Shown piece after piece: positions 37,204-49,968 of a stretch of 64,000 nucleotides of DNA (position 1 is the stretch's first letter; every line of letters begins with the position of its first letter). The stretch is taken from NCBI RefSeq assembly GCF_018860745.1, contig NZ_JAHKPY010000014.1:62001-126000 (forward strand), written 5' to 3'. This DNA is from Zobellia uliginosa. GTDB taxonomy: Bacteria; Bacteroidota; Bacteroidia; Flavobacteriales; Flavobacteriaceae. Under the pieces are notes generated by a model. The model was not told where the DNA came from, searched no databases, and saw only the letters and a list, made by a program, of their open reading frames with translations. The translations under genes and the position numbers were made by a program.

Positions 37204-38259
37204 TTAAGAGGTACCCAATATTTTTTTAAGCATTTCTTTATCGATTGCCGAACCTGCAAAATCATCAAAAGTTTTTTCTGTAGCTTCAATAATATGATCT
37301 TGGATAAAGATAGCGCCTTCACGAGCACCTTGTTCAGGACTCTTAATACAACATTCCCATTCCATAACTGCCCAAACATCACAGCCGTACTGCGTAAGTT
37401 TAGAGAAAATGGTTTTAAAGTCGATTTGACCATCCCCTAAAGAACGGTATCTACCGGCACGATCGCCCCAATCGTTATAACCTCCAAAAGCTCCTTTCTT
37501 TCCTGTTGGGTTAAACTCAGAGTCTTTTACGTGAAAAGATTTAATAAACTCGTGGTAATGGTCTATGTACTCAATATAATCCAACTGTTGCAAAACAAAG
37601 TGACTTGGATCATAAAGGATATTTACACGCTTATGGTTACCCGTTGCGGCCAGAAAGCGCTCAAAAGTATCTCCATCGTGCAAATCCTCTCCTGGGTGGA
37701 TTTCATAACAAACATCAACACCTTGTTCATCAAAATGGTTCAATATAGGCATCCATCTTTTAGCCAATTCCTCAAAACCCATTTCTACAAGACCAGCAGG
37801 TCTTTGTGGCCATGGGTGCCATGTATGCCAAAGTAAAGCACCGGAGAAAGTAGCATGGGCATTAAGTCCCAGTCTTCTACTTGCAGTAGCCGCTTTTTTA
37901 ACCACATCTACGGCCCATTCCGTTCGTGCTTTCGGATTGTTCTTGACGGCATCTGGAGCAAAATTATCGAACATTAAATCGTAAGCAGGGTGAACCGCTA
38001 CCAATTGACCTTGGAGGTGAGTTGAAAGTTCCGTAATTTCCAGCCCATAAGAATTCACTTTTCCTTTAAGCTCGTCACAATAATCCTGACTCTCGGCTGC
38101 TTTGTCCAAATCTATTAAAAAACTCTCCCATGTAGGGATTTGTATACCTTTGTAACCTAAATCCGCAGCCCATTTACACATGCCGTCTAACGTATTGAAC
38201 GGTGCTTTACTGTCTACAAATTGCGCTAAAAAAACACCAGGCCCTTTAATTGTTTTCAT
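37204..38259 (-). CDS. TIM-barrel sugar (phosphate) isomerase/epimerase, cytoplasmic
   Basis: The 351-residue protein has no signal peptide. A xylose-isomerase-like TIM barrel is indicated by LGYKGIQIPTWE (strand 2), ELSTHLQGQLVAVHP, CYEIHPGEDLHDG with conserved Glu-His, NILYDPSHFVLQ, SFHVKDSEF and MEWECC at the end of the barrel. The acidic and His residues are those that hold the divalent metal. Longer than simple hydroxypyruvate isomerases (about 260). Divergent from GMC gene 1 (155-base gap), it may process the keto-sugar produced there. Confidence 0.82.
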   Translation of the reverse strand: MKTIKGPGVFLAQFVDSKAPFNTLDGMCKWAADLGYKGIQIPTWESFLIDLDKAAESQDYCDELKGKVNSYGLEITELSTHLQGQLVAVHPAYDLMFDNFAPDAVKNNPKARTEWAVDVVKKAATASRRLGLNAHATFSGALLWHTWHPWPQRPAGLVEMGFEELAKRWMPILNHFDEQGVDVCYEIHPGEDLHDGDTFERFLAATGNHKRVNILYDPSHFVLQQLDYIEYIDHYHEFIKSFHVKDSEFNPTGKKGAFGGYNDWGDRAGRYRSLGDGQIDFKTIFSKLTQYGCDVWAVMEWECCIKSPEQGAREGAIFIQDHIIEATEKTFDDFAGSAIDKEMLKKILGTS

Positions 38260-38414
38260 CCTATAGTTGTTTGTATTTAGTAATGGGCTATCTCTTTTTT
38301 CCTTGCTTTTAAAGAAAAACCCTATATTTAATTATTGTAATCTTCTCAAATGTTATCTTCTAGAGAAGTTATAAATATAGCGAATACAACACGTTTAAAA
38401 CAAAAAATACGACC

Positions 38415-40118
38415 GTGAATAAAGAAGAAAAATTCGACGCTATTGTTGTCGGGACTGGAATTAGTGGCGGTTGGGCCGCTAAAGAATTATGTGAGAACGG
38501 ATTAAAAACTTTGGTACTCGAACGTGGCCCCATGGTAAAGCATATTGAAGATTACACCACTATGCACGATGACCCTTGGGACTACCCGTTAAAGGGAGAG
38601 CTCTCCAAAGAAGACAAAGCTAAATACCATGTACAAGCCAGGGTAGGCTGGGCACCAACCGAGGACTCTAAGCATTTTTTCGTTAATGATATAGACCACC
38701 CGTATGTCGAAACCAAACGTTTTGACTGGATTAGAGGGTACCAAGTAGGTGGTAGATCTTTGACCTGGGGAAGACAGAGCTATCGATGGAGCGATCTTGA
38801 TTTTGACGCCAACCGGAAAGAGGGTATTGGTGTGGACTGGCCCGTACGTTATAAAGATATTGCACCTTGGTACGACAAAGTAGAAAAATATATTGGGGTA
38901 AGTGGAGAGAGTTTAGGGCTTCCACAATTGCCGGATGGTATCTTCCAGCCCAAAATGGACTTGAACTGTGTGGAGGAAGATTTTAAGGCCTCCATAGCAG
39001 AAAAATTTGAAGATGGACGTTTAATTACTATCGGCCGTGCAGCACATATAACTGACCCTGAAGCCAATTTCGAAGGCCGGGGTACTTGTCAAAATAGAAA
39101 TCGTTGTTGGCGTGGTTGTCCTTTCGGGGGATATTTTAGCAGTAACTCCTCTACACTACCTGCTGCAGAGCGAACTGGCAATATGACTTTACGACCCAAT
39201 TCCATTGTTTATGAAGTAATGTATGACGATAGTACAAAACAGGCTACTGGCGTTAAAATTATTGATGCCGAAACCAACGAAAAAATAGAGTTTAAAGCAA
39301 AAGTAATTTTCCTTTGCGCTTCTGCAATGGCATCTGTGGGCATTCTTCTACAATCAAAAAACGAGCGCTTTCCAAACGGACTGGGCAATGATTCCGATGC
39401 GCTTGGGCGCGGCATAATGGACCATCACTATAAGCTTGGAGCATTTGGCAAAGTAGATGGACATTTAGATAAATATTATAAAGGAAGAAGAGCTAACGGT
39501 TTTTACATTCCTAGGTTTGTTAACCTAGACGAAAAGACCAAACGTAAAAATTACCTACGTGGTTTTGGTTATCAAGGCAGTGCCAGCCGTGAAGACTGGT
39601 CGGCTTCCATTGCAGAAATGGGATATGGAAAAGAACTTAAGGAATCTATTCTTAAACCGGGTCATTGGCAAATTGGTGTTACCGGTTTTGGAGAGTTCCT
39701 GCCATATGATGACAACCGTGTAACCCTTAGCGAAACCGAAAAGGACAAATGGGGGCTTCCCCAATTGGATTTTGATGTGGAGTTCAAAGAGAACGAATAC
39801 GAAATGCGCAAAGACATTAAAAAGGAGATTGTAGATATGTTCAAAGCTGCGGGTTTTAAGAATGTAGAACCTTACGAGGAGTCTAGCGGACCAGGTTTAG
39901 GTATTCATGAAATGGGTGGGGCACGCATGGGGCATAGTTCCAAAACCTCTATTATTAACAAAAACAATCAAATCCATACCGTGCCCAATGTATATGTAAC
40001 GGATGGTGCGTTTATGTCATCATCAAGCTGTGTGAATCCCTCGCTGACCTATATGGCATTTACCGCTAGGGCGGCAAACCATGCCGCAGAACAATTAAAA
40101 GCAGGAAAATTTTCATAA
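38415..40118 (+). CDS. GMC-family oxidoreductase 1 (FAD, probable Fe-S; sugar 3-dehydrogenase-like)
   Basis: The 567-residue flavoprotein starts at GTG 38415. The FAD-binding motif VVGTGISGGWAAKELCE sits at residues 11-27, and the C-terminal GMC domain shows GLGIHEMGGARMG and SSCVNPSLTYMAF with the conserved catalytic His and Asn. Three cysteines at 225, 231 and 235 (CQNRNRCWRGC) resemble the cysteine cluster that binds [3Fe-4S] in FAD glucose dehydrogenases. No signal peptide and no subunit-3 gene are adjacent, so export would need a partner. Paralogous to the second GMC protein 10 kb away. Confidence 0.86.
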   Translation: MNKEEKFDAIVVGTGISGGWAAKELCENGLKTLVLERGPMVKHIEDYTTMHDDPWDYPLKGELSKEDKAKYHVQARVGWAPTEDSKHFFVNDIDHPYVETKRFDWIRGYQVGGRSLTWGRQSYRWSDLDFDANRKEGIGVDWPVRYKDIAPWYDKVEKYIGVSGESLGLPQLPDGIFQPKMDLNCVEEDFKASIAEKFEDGRLITIGRAAHITDPEANFEGRGTCQNRNRCWRGCPFGGYFSSNSSTLPAAERTGNMTLRPNSIVYEVMYDDSTKQATGVKIIDAETNEKIEFKAKVIFLCASAMASVGILLQSKNERFPNGLGNDSDALGRGIMDHHYKLGAFGKVDGHLDKYYKGRRANGFYIPRFVNLDEKTKRKNYLRGFGYQGSASREDWSASIAEMGYGKELKESILKPGHWQIGVTGFGEFLPYDDNRVTLSETEKDKWGLPQLDFDVEFKENEYEMRKDIKKEIVDMFKAAGFKNVEPYEESSGPGLGIHEMGGARMGHSSKTSIINKNNQIHTVPNVYVTDGAFMSSSSCVNPSLTYMAFTARAANHAAEQLKAGKFS

Positions 40119-40245
40119 ATAGGTATAACGACCGATAAATCAGTCTGATATTCTAAAATTTCACTAAAATTGTTCGGTCGTTTGTATCTTGTTGAACTAT
40201 ATTTCTCACTAAAACCGTGAAAGATTAGCTAACCACAATATCTAT

Positions 40246-40710
40246 ATGGAAAACGCTTCAGCCCGAAATTTATGGGGAGATTATCTAGACAAGCACTTAG
40301 AACATGCTTTTGTAGACACCCCAAAAGTAGTTCACTTTTGTAATAACGAATTGGATGCCAACGAATGTGCCGCATTGGTCAAAAAAGGCATCAAACGTGC
40401 AACATCCCCAAGCCTACTGGGTTTGCAATACGCCAAAGAGCCACTGCCAAAAATTGGTGACTTCATGGTCGTAACCAATTGGGAAGGTGAAGCACAGTGT
40501 ATTGTAAGAACCACTTCCGTAAAGCTTAAACCGTATTTTAGCATCACTGAAGAACACGCCCGAATGGAGGGTGAGGGCGATAAGAGTTTAGCTTATTGGA
40601 AAAAAGTACATTGGGAATATTATACTAAAGAATTGGCGGCTTTCAATCGTAAAGCAAGCGAAAGTATGATTATTGTTTGTCAAGAATTTGAAAAGGTTTT
40701 TGAACGATAA
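40246..40710 (+). CDS. ASCH-domain protein
   Basis: The 154-residue protein is an ASCH/PUA-like domain of the YqfB-type family. Evidence is KKGIKRATSPSLLGLQY in the first half, then PKIGDFMVVTNWEGEAQCIVRTT as the core beta segment, and YWKKVHWEYYTKEL near the end. ASCH proteins are small RNA-binding or nucleoside-hydrolase enzymes; activity here is unknown. It sits within the carbohydrate locus between GMC gene 1 and beta-galactosidase and is closed by its own terminator, so it may be unrelated to the pathway. Confidence 0.8.
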   Translation: MENASARNLWGDYLDKHLEHAFVDTPKVVHFCNNELDANECAALVKKGIKRATSPSLLGLQYAKEPLPKIGDFMVVTNWEGEAQCIVRTTSVKLKPYFSITEEHARMEGEGDKSLAYWKKVHWEYYTKELAAFNRKASESMIIVCQEFEKVFER

Positions 40711-40747
40711 TCTTTTTCAACCTAAATCAGCATTAATTTTTGAACAA

Positions 40748-40781
40748 GGGCCAAGTACTAAAGTATTAGGCCTATTTTTTT
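40748..40781 (+). terminator. Intrinsic terminator after the ASCH gene
   Basis: GGCCAAGTACT pairs with AGTATTAGGCC with one mismatch and one G-T pair, followed by seven T residues. Confidence 0.75.
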
Positions 40782-40875
40782 GTAGCATATATAGCTCCTA
40801 ATAATCTGTGCTATATTATGATACATTGGCTTAATTTATTCTAAAGTTTTTTTACCTTGTACAGCATCAATGTAA

Positions 40876-44100
<3,225 letters not shown>

Positions 44101-44130
44101 GGGTATATATCAGCTAATGTGATCAGAAAC

Positions 44131-44167
44131 AAAACACCCCGAAAGCTAAATACTTTCGGGGTGTTTT
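44131..44167. terminator. Bidirectional intrinsic terminator
   Basis: AAAACACCCCGAAAG (44131-44145) and CTTTCGGGGTGTTTT (44153-44167) are perfect 15-base arms around a 7-base loop with T or A tracts on each side. It separates convergent beta-galactosidase and Gfo/Idh/MocA genes. Confidence 0.9.
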
Positions 44168-44192
44168 TTTGTGATGTAGAAATTTAGACGAT

Positions 44193-45332
44193 TTAATCTT
44201 CCAATTCTACCCAAGTATTTCCGTTTTTATTGGACTCTACTGTAGCCTCAATGAAATTCATACCACGAACACCATCGGTCATGGTTGGGTACTCACCACT
44301 ATCGTACTGCTCTCCTCTTATCGCCTTTGCAACACCAAGGTAGATATTAGCCATAGAGTCAAAAATACCTTCAGGGTGTCCTGGAGGCAGTTTTGTTCCT
44401 CCTAAAGATAGTTCACTGTTATACGCATGACCTGGTTTGTATATCTGAGTTGGTTTTGTATCACTCATCACATACAGATAGTTAGGATTCTCCTGCTCCC
44501 ATTTGAAAGCTCCTTTTTCGCCATAAATAGCAATTCCAAGTCCGTTTTCTTCACCTGTAGCCACCTGACTACTTCTGATTATTCCTTTCACATGGTCGTT
44601 CATTCTAATAAGAACCGTTCCATCAACATCCATCTGGTTGTCTTCGTACAAATAGTTGAAATCGCTCAAAATAGATTTGATTTTTAGTCCTGTTGTATAT
44701 TCTACCATATTAAAGGCATGCACCCCAATATCTCCAATACAAGAACTGATACCAGCCTTTTTAGGGTCTAAACGCCAAACCGAAGAACGTTTTTCTTGGT
44801 CATGGATAATTTCATTGATCCACCCTTGGTAATATACCGCATCTACCTTGTGAATTCTTCCTAATTCGCCATTTTTAATCATTTCACGCATTTGGCGTAC
44901 CATTGGGTAACCTGTATAAGTATGTGTCAAAGCAAAAACAGTTCCTGCCTTTTCGTGAGCCGCTTGCAATTTTTTAGCTTCTTCCAATGAGGTTGTCATG
45001 GGCTTCTCACAAATAACGTTGAAACCGTTTTCCAACAATTTTAAAGCCATTGGAAAATGAAGGAAGTTGGGCGTAAGAATAGAAAATACCTGAATTCGCT
45101 CTTCTTCTGGCAGTTTCATTTCTTCTTCCACCATCGTATCAAAATCTTTATAGATACGATCAGTAGGGACATCTATTTCTTTGGCGAAAGCTATATTTTG
45201 CTCAAAATCCGGGTTGAATACAGCCCCAACAATTTGATAATTATCGTTTATATGAGATGCTACACGATGTAGAACACCTATTAGGGAGTCACCACCTCCA
45301 CCTAAAATTCCGAGTCTGATTTTCTTTGGCAT
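44193..45332 (-). CDS. Gfo/Idh/MocA-family NAD(P)-dependent sugar oxidoreductase
   Basis: The 379-residue cytoplasmic enzyme has a Rossmann fold (LGILGGGGDSLIGVLHR, residues 7-23) and the diagnostic CEKPMTTSLEEA segment. The catalytic Lys is in that EKP motif and a His lies further on (IGDIGVHAFNMVEY). Members oxidise or reduce sugars at several carbons. It is the last gene of a minus-strand operon with the MFS transporter, DinB-like and TIM-barrel genes, so its substrate is probably the sugar that the transporter brings in. Direction of the reaction is unknown. Confidence 0.88.
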   Translation of the reverse strand: MPKKIRLGILGGGGDSLIGVLHRVASHINDNYQIVGAVFNPDFEQNIAFAKEIDVPTDRIYKDFDTMVEEEMKLPEEERIQVFSILTPNFLHFPMALKLLENGFNVICEKPMTTSLEEAKKLQAAHEKAGTVFALTHTYTGYPMVRQMREMIKNGELGRIHKVDAVYYQGWINEIIHDQEKRSSVWRLDPKKAGISSCIGDIGVHAFNMVEYTTGLKIKSILSDFNYLYEDNQMDVDGTVLIRMNDHVKGIIRSSQVATGEENGLGIAIYGEKGAFKWEQENPNYLYVMSDTKPTQIYKPGHAYNSELSLGGTKLPPGHPEGIFDSMANIYLGVAKAIRGEQYDSGEYPTMTDGVRGMNFIEATVESNKNGNTWVELED

Positions 45333-45417
45333 TTTATAATCCTTTTAATTAGTAAAAAGCCTTGTTTAAGGCTTTTTGTGTTTCTTGTTTTTTAAGAGTT
45401 TGAATTTAATAAAATAA

Positions 45418-46650
45418 CTATGATTTATAGGCTATTTTTTCATTTTTGAACAAAATGACAAACAGTAGTAGCACCAGAAACGCAAATGCGGACGGATATA
45501 ACCATATGGTATTCCAATCATGTTGAGCACCTTCTGAAACGTAGCTGTCCGTAATGGCTCCCGCAACCCAAAAACCTATTAGCATTCCTACGCCGTAAGT
45601 TGCCAAAGTTATGAGCCCTTGAGCTGAACTTTTATATTTTGCGCCTGCTTTACTATCTGTATAGATCTGTCCGGAAACGAAGAAAAAATCATAACATATA
45701 CCGTGTAGTGCAATTCCCGTCAACAACATAAAAACTAATTCTCCCGTATCGCCGTAGGCAAACATCAAATATCTTAATCCCCAAGCTAACATTGCAGCTA
45801 CAATGGTCATTTTAAAACCAAAACGTTTAAAAAAGAAAGGCAAGAGCAAAAGAAACAGAATTTCTGAAATCTGCCCAATAGTCATTTTACCTGCCGGGTT
45901 TTCAACTCCTATTTCCCCTAAAAATTGTCCTGCATGCTGGTAGTAGAATGCCAAGGGAATACAGATAAGCACCGAAGCCAGAAAGAAAATGAGAAAATTC
46001 CTGTTCTTCAACAGCGCCAAGGCCTCTAATCCTAGGATATCCGCCAATTTAATTTTTTGAGACCTATCCGCCGTTGGTGGTGTTTTGGGTAAGGTGAAAC
46101 TAAATATTCCTAATAATGCGGATGATATAGAAGCCATTAGAAAAGTGTTCCTCAAAAACCCTTCGGTTATCCCCTCTTGCGAATCCCAATTAAAATAACT
46201 TATGAGCAAACCGGCAGTAATCCATCCTATAGTTCCAAAAACCCTCACGAACGAAAACTCTTTGGCCGGGTCTTTCATTTGGTTAAAAGAAACCGAATTC
46301 ACCAAGGCCAATGTAGACATGTACATAATCATGTAAACCAAGAGATATGGGAAAAATCCCGAGAAATCTGTTGCTTGGTACATGGCATACATTAACGCAG
46401 CGCCTATTACGTGTAGCACACCTAAAATACGTTCTGCGTTAAAATACCTGTCGGCAATAAGGCCAATAATAAAGGGTGCTAAAATAGCGCCCCATGATTG
46501 TGTTGAATATGCTAAAGCTATTTCGCTCCCCGTAGAACCTAGCGTATTAGGGAGATATATCCCCAAGGTAACGAACCAGCCACCCCAGATAAAGAATTCC
46601 AAAAACATCATTATTGAAAGTTGGGTCTTTATTTTGGCAGTCATTGGCAC
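45418..46650 (-). CDS. MFS sugar/nucleoside-type permease (NHS-like)
   Basis: The 410-residue inner-membrane carrier has about twelve helices. It opens with MMFLEFFIWGGWFVTLGIYL, typical of the nucleoside:H+ symporter branch of the major facilitator superfamily, which in Bacteroidota is often linked to sugar-catabolic genes. An alternative start is ATG 46644. Gene order suggests that it imports the product of the periplasmic isomerases and oxidases. Substrate is inferred, not seen. Confidence 0.82.
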   Translation of the reverse strand: MPMTAKIKTQLSIMMFLEFFIWGGWFVTLGIYLPNTLGSTGSEIALAYSTQSWGAILAPFIIGLIADRYFNAERILGVLHVIGAALMYAMYQATDFSGFFPYLLVYMIMYMSTLALVNSVSFNQMKDPAKEFSFVRVFGTIGWITAGLLISYFNWDSQEGITEGFLRNTFLMASISSALLGIFSFTLPKTPPTADRSQKIKLADILGLEALALLKNRNFLIFFLASVLICIPLAFYYQHAGQFLGEIGVENPAGKMTIGQISEILFLLLLPFFFKRFGFKMTIVAAMLAWGLRYLMFAYGDTGELVFMLLTGIALHGICYDFFFVSGQIYTDSKAGAKYKSSAQGLITLATYGVGMLIGFWVAGAITDSYVSEGAQHDWNTIWLYPSAFAFLVLLLFVILFKNEKIAYKS

Positions 46651-46653
46651 GTG

Positions 46654-47097
46654 CTACTGTTTGTACGTAATGTAATTTGTTCGAAACGGTTTTAACCCAT
46701 TACTTTCAAAATCTACCTCTATGAGGCTACGGTGGTGTGTTGACTCATTAATAATATAGAAAAGCATGTCTTGAACGGTATGGATTAAAAGCTTCCCCTC
46801 ATCATTCTCATAATCTATTCGCTTTTCAAAATCTTCTGTTTCCGAAGTAATATCAAATGAACTACGTTGGTTCTCATAATGAATATCCGCCCAAGTACTC
46901 ACATCGTGCAACTGCCCTATCTTGAATTTAGGTTTACGTTTGGCCATATGCTCATTATAGATATGGTGCATATTCAATATCTCCGAAAACAACACAATGC
47001 TTTTCTGAGGCATTATCTCAAGTGAGATACTTGCCTCAATGATTTTTTTGTTGCAATAAAAATTATAGTCGAATAATTGATTGAAAAATACTTTCAC
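46654..47097 (-). CDS. DinB-like four-helix-bundle protein
   Basis: The 147-residue protein matches the DinB/DfsB-like metal-binding helical bundle: an N-terminal helix with FFNQLFDYNFYCNKK, and the late motif INESTHHRSLIEV, where the HH pair supplies metal ligands. Function in this family ranges from thiol transferases to unknown. It lies 22 bases after the Tat TIM-barrel gene and three bases before the MFS start, so it is inside the same operon. The combination is unusual and its role in sugar use is unclear. Confidence 0.75.
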   Translation of the reverse strand: MKVFFNQLFDYNFYCNKKIIEASISLEIMPQKSIVLFSEILNMHHIYNEHMAKRKPKFKIGQLHDVSTWADIHYENQRSSFDITSETEDFEKRIDYENDEGKLLIHTVQDMLFYIINESTHHRSLIEVDFESNGLKPFRTNYITYKQ

Positions 47098-47119
47098 GAC
47101 AACAGATATCTATTTTGGT

Positions 47120-48115
47120 TTAGCTAATTTCTTTAGACGCTTTAAGTAACAATTTTTTGGTGGCAATAATTCCTGCCTCTTCACCTAATTCATTACCCTC
47201 ATATTCTACACCAATAAATCCGGTATAGCCATTGTCTTTTACCATTTGAAGCATTTTAACATAATCAATATCGGTATCGTTACCTTCTGCATCAAAATCA
47301 TGAGATTTAGCACTTACCGCTTTAGCATAAGGCATTAATTCTTTAACTCCTTTGTATTTGTCATACATTACTTCACACTCACGACTGTCTTTTTTTCTAG
47401 TAATACAGAAGTTACCAAAGTCGGGTAGTGTTCCACAATTATCCAACGCTACGGCCTTCATAACTTCAGCATGCATTGCTCCGTTAGAAGATAGCCCCCC
47501 GTGGTTCTCTACCAAGATATTAATGTTTTTTGTTTTTGCGTAGGTAGATAGTTTTGTAAGACCATCTATTGAATTTTTCTTCCATTCTTCCGGGTCATTG
47601 CTTCCACTCAAATTTACACGTATAGAATGGCACCCCATAGCTGCTGCTGCATCTACCCACTTTTTGTGTTTTTCTACCGTTTCATTCCTTTCCTTTTCAT
47701 CACTAACAGCAAGGTTACCCTGACCATCAATCATGATAAGAACATTCTGCATCCCATGCTTTTTAGCCTCGGCATTGGACTTTTCTACAAAAGCTGCCAT
47801 TGCCTCATCTGAATATCCGGCATCTTCCAGTTCAGGGTTATATAATTGACTAACATATTCCAATCCTGAAAAACCCCAATTTTTTGCTTTCTCAGCAAAT
47901 GTGTAAGGATCAACGCCATCCTCTCTGATCATTCTGTGAATGGACCATTGGGCTAATGATAATTTAAAGAAAGGTTCAACAATCGTTTCTTCGGGTTCTA
48001 AAGCTGCATCAGTTACTTTTTCACCCTTTTTAGTCTCCTTGCAAGCAGCAAATCCTAAAATCGAAAGTGCCAAACCGGCTTGAGAGCTATTTCTTAGAAA
48101 GTTTCTTCTTTTCAT
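47120..48115 (-). CDS. Tat-exported TIM-barrel isomerase/epimerase, probable lipoprotein
   Basis: The 331-residue protein begins with a twin-arginine motif (MKRRNFLRN) and a hydrophobic stretch ending at GFAAC, where Cys25 could be lipidated. The barrel shows WGFSGLEYVSQL, KHGMQNVLIMID, MGCHSIRVNLSG, ILVENHGGLSSNGA, DFGNFCI and GFIGVEYEG, the pattern of sugar phosphate isomerase/epimerase-like enzymes with Glu and His metal ligands. It leads the minus-strand operon, divergent from GMC gene 2. Tat export implies a folded, cofactor- or metal-bearing protein in the periplasm. Confidence 0.82.
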   Translation of the reverse strand: MKRRNFLRNSSQAGLALSILGFAACKETKKGEKVTDAALEPEETIVEPFFKLSLAQWSIHRMIREDGVDPYTFAEKAKNWGFSGLEYVSQLYNPELEDAGYSDEAMAAFVEKSNAEAKKHGMQNVLIMIDGQGNLAVSDEKERNETVEKHKKWVDAAAAMGCHSIRVNLSGSNDPEEWKKNSIDGLTKLSTYAKTKNINILVENHGGLSSNGAMHAEVMKAVALDNCGTLPDFGNFCITRKKDSRECEVMYDKYKGVKELMPYAKAVSAKSHDFDAEGNDTDIDYVKMLQMVKDNGYTGFIGVEYEGNELGEEAGIIATKKLLLKASKEIS

Positions 48116-48255
48116 TATTTGAGATTAGTTTATTGAAATTTAAGGATTTGGAGGTAGATTACTTCCATATATGTCACCTTAACAAGATGTATAGCGATTA
48201 AATGTAGAAAATTAATTTAATATTTAATAAATTTATGGACTAAACAATTTTGTAC

Positions 48256-49968
48256 ATGAGCAAATTTTATTACAACGAGGAGCAAGAGTCTTACGACGCG
48301 ATTGTGGTAGGTACAGGAATTAGCGGAGGCTGGGCAGCAAAAGAGCTGTGTGAGGCTGGACTTAAGACCTTAGTACTGGAGCGCGGCCGTATGGTGACGC
48401 ACATCGAAGACTATGAAACTGCGACCATGGACCCTTGGGACTTTCCTAACGGAGGAAAGCCAACTAAAGAGGACATCGCACAACAAGAAAAACAGAACAG
48501 AACAGGTTATACCACCAATGCCGCAAGCAAGATGTGGTTCGTGAACGACCTTAAGCATCCATACAACGAAATACAACGTTTTGACTGGATGCGTGGATAC
48601 CACGTAGGTGGCCGTTCATTACAGTGGGGCCGCCAAAGCTACCGCTGGAGTGATATTGATTTTGAAGCCAATAAAAAAGATGGTATAGCAGTAGACTGGC
48701 CAGTTCGTTATAAAGATATTGAGCCTTGGTACGCCAAAGTTGAAGACTATATCGGTGTTAGTGGTGAAGCATTAAACTTACCCCAATTACCGGACAGCAA
48801 CTTTCTTCCCAAAATGGACCTTAACTGTGTTGAAGAGCACTTCAAAGAAAAAGTTGGTGAAGAGTTTGATGGTCGTGCGGTAACCGTTGGTAGAGTTGCC
48901 CATATTACGGGCACCAAAAATTTTGATGGCCGTACAAAATGTCAATACAGAAACAGATGTATTAGAGGGTGTCCTTTTGGAGGCTACTTTAGCAGTCTTT
49001 CTTCTACTTTGCCTGCTGCAGAAGCTACAGGTAATATGACGTTGCGTCCGGATTCCATTGTACATGAAGTTATTTATGATCCGGAAACCAAAAAAGCAAC
49101 CGGTGTTAAAGTTATAGATAGAGTTACTAAAGAAGCATATGAATTTAAGGCGAAGGTTATTTTCCTTTGCGCATCATCAATTGCATCTACCTCTATATTA
49201 ATGCAATCAAAATCCGATCGTTTCCCTAATGGTATGGGTAATGATTCTGACCAGTTGGGCCGCAATATCATGGATCACCATTTAGGTGTAGGTGCTTCTG
49301 GTAAATTTGATGGTTTTGATGACAAATACTATAAAGGTCGTAGACCTAATGGTGTTTATATTCCAAGATTTAGAAACTTAGGTGGCGATACGGAAAGAAA
49401 AGATTACAAACGTGGCTTTGGTTACCAAGGAGGCGCTAGTAGAGGGAACTGGGAAGACTCAGTTGCTGAGCTATCTTACGGAAAAGACCTAAAAGATGCT
49501 ATTCTGAAACCAGGTGGCTGGACTATAGGTATTGGCGGTTTTGGTGAGGTGCTCCCGTATGAAGATAACCGGATGACCTTAGACTATGACAAACTGGATG
49601 ATTGGGGACTACCAACAGTTACTTTTGACGCCGGATTTAAAGAGAATGAGCTAAATATGCGTAAAGACATGATGCAATCTGCCATAGATATGCTTGAAAA
49701 AGCAGGCGTGAAGGATGTTAAGGGTCATGATCGTGAAACAGGTTTAGGTCTAGGTATACATGAAATGGGTACTGCACGCATGGGTAGAGATAGAAGAACA
49801 TCTGTATTGAACGGCAATAACCAAATTCATGATGTCCCTAATGTTTACGTAACCGATGGTTCTTTTATGACCTCTGCAAGTTGTGTAAACCCGTCATTAA
49901 CATATATGGCATTTACAGCTAGAGCAGCAGACCATGCTGTAAAACAACTTAAAAAAGGAAATATATAA
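48256..49968 (+). CDS. GMC-family oxidoreductase 2 (FAD, probable Fe-S; large catalytic subunit)
   Basis: I start at ATG 48256 (570 residues); a TTG two codons upstream is the other option. The FAD motif VVGTGISGGWAAKELCE is near the N terminus, and the C-terminal domain has GLGIHEMGTARMG and ASCVNPSLTYMAF. Cysteines 229, 235 and 239 (CQYRNRCIRGC) occupy the place of the [3Fe-4S] ligands in FAD glucose dehydrogenase. It has no signal peptide; the next gene, overlapping by one base (TAATG), encodes a subunit with a twin-arginine signal, so the pair probably crosses the membrane together. Sugar 3-dehydrogenase activity is inferred from family. Confidence 0.88.
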   Translation: MSKFYYNEEQESYDAIVVGTGISGGWAAKELCEAGLKTLVLERGRMVTHIEDYETATMDPWDFPNGGKPTKEDIAQQEKQNRTGYTTNAASKMWFVNDLKHPYNEIQRFDWMRGYHVGGRSLQWGRQSYRWSDIDFEANKKDGIAVDWPVRYKDIEPWYAKVEDYIGVSGEALNLPQLPDSNFLPKMDLNCVEEHFKEKVGEEFDGRAVTVGRVAHITGTKNFDGRTKCQYRNRCIRGCPFGGYFSSLSSTLPAAEATGNMTLRPDSIVHEVIYDPETKKATGVKVIDRVTKEAYEFKAKVIFLCASSIASTSILMQSKSDRFPNGMGNDSDQLGRNIMDHHLGVGASGKFDGFDDKYYKGRRPNGVYIPRFRNLGGDTERKDYKRGFGYQGGASRGNWEDSVAELSYGKDLKDAILKPGGWTIGIGGFGEVLPYEDNRMTLDYDKLDDWGLPTVTFDAGFKENELNMRKDMMQSAIDMLEKAGVKDVKGHDRETGLGLGIHEMGTARMGRDRRTSVLNGNNQIHDVPNVYVTDGSFMTSASCVNPSLTYMAFTARAADHAVKQLKKGNI

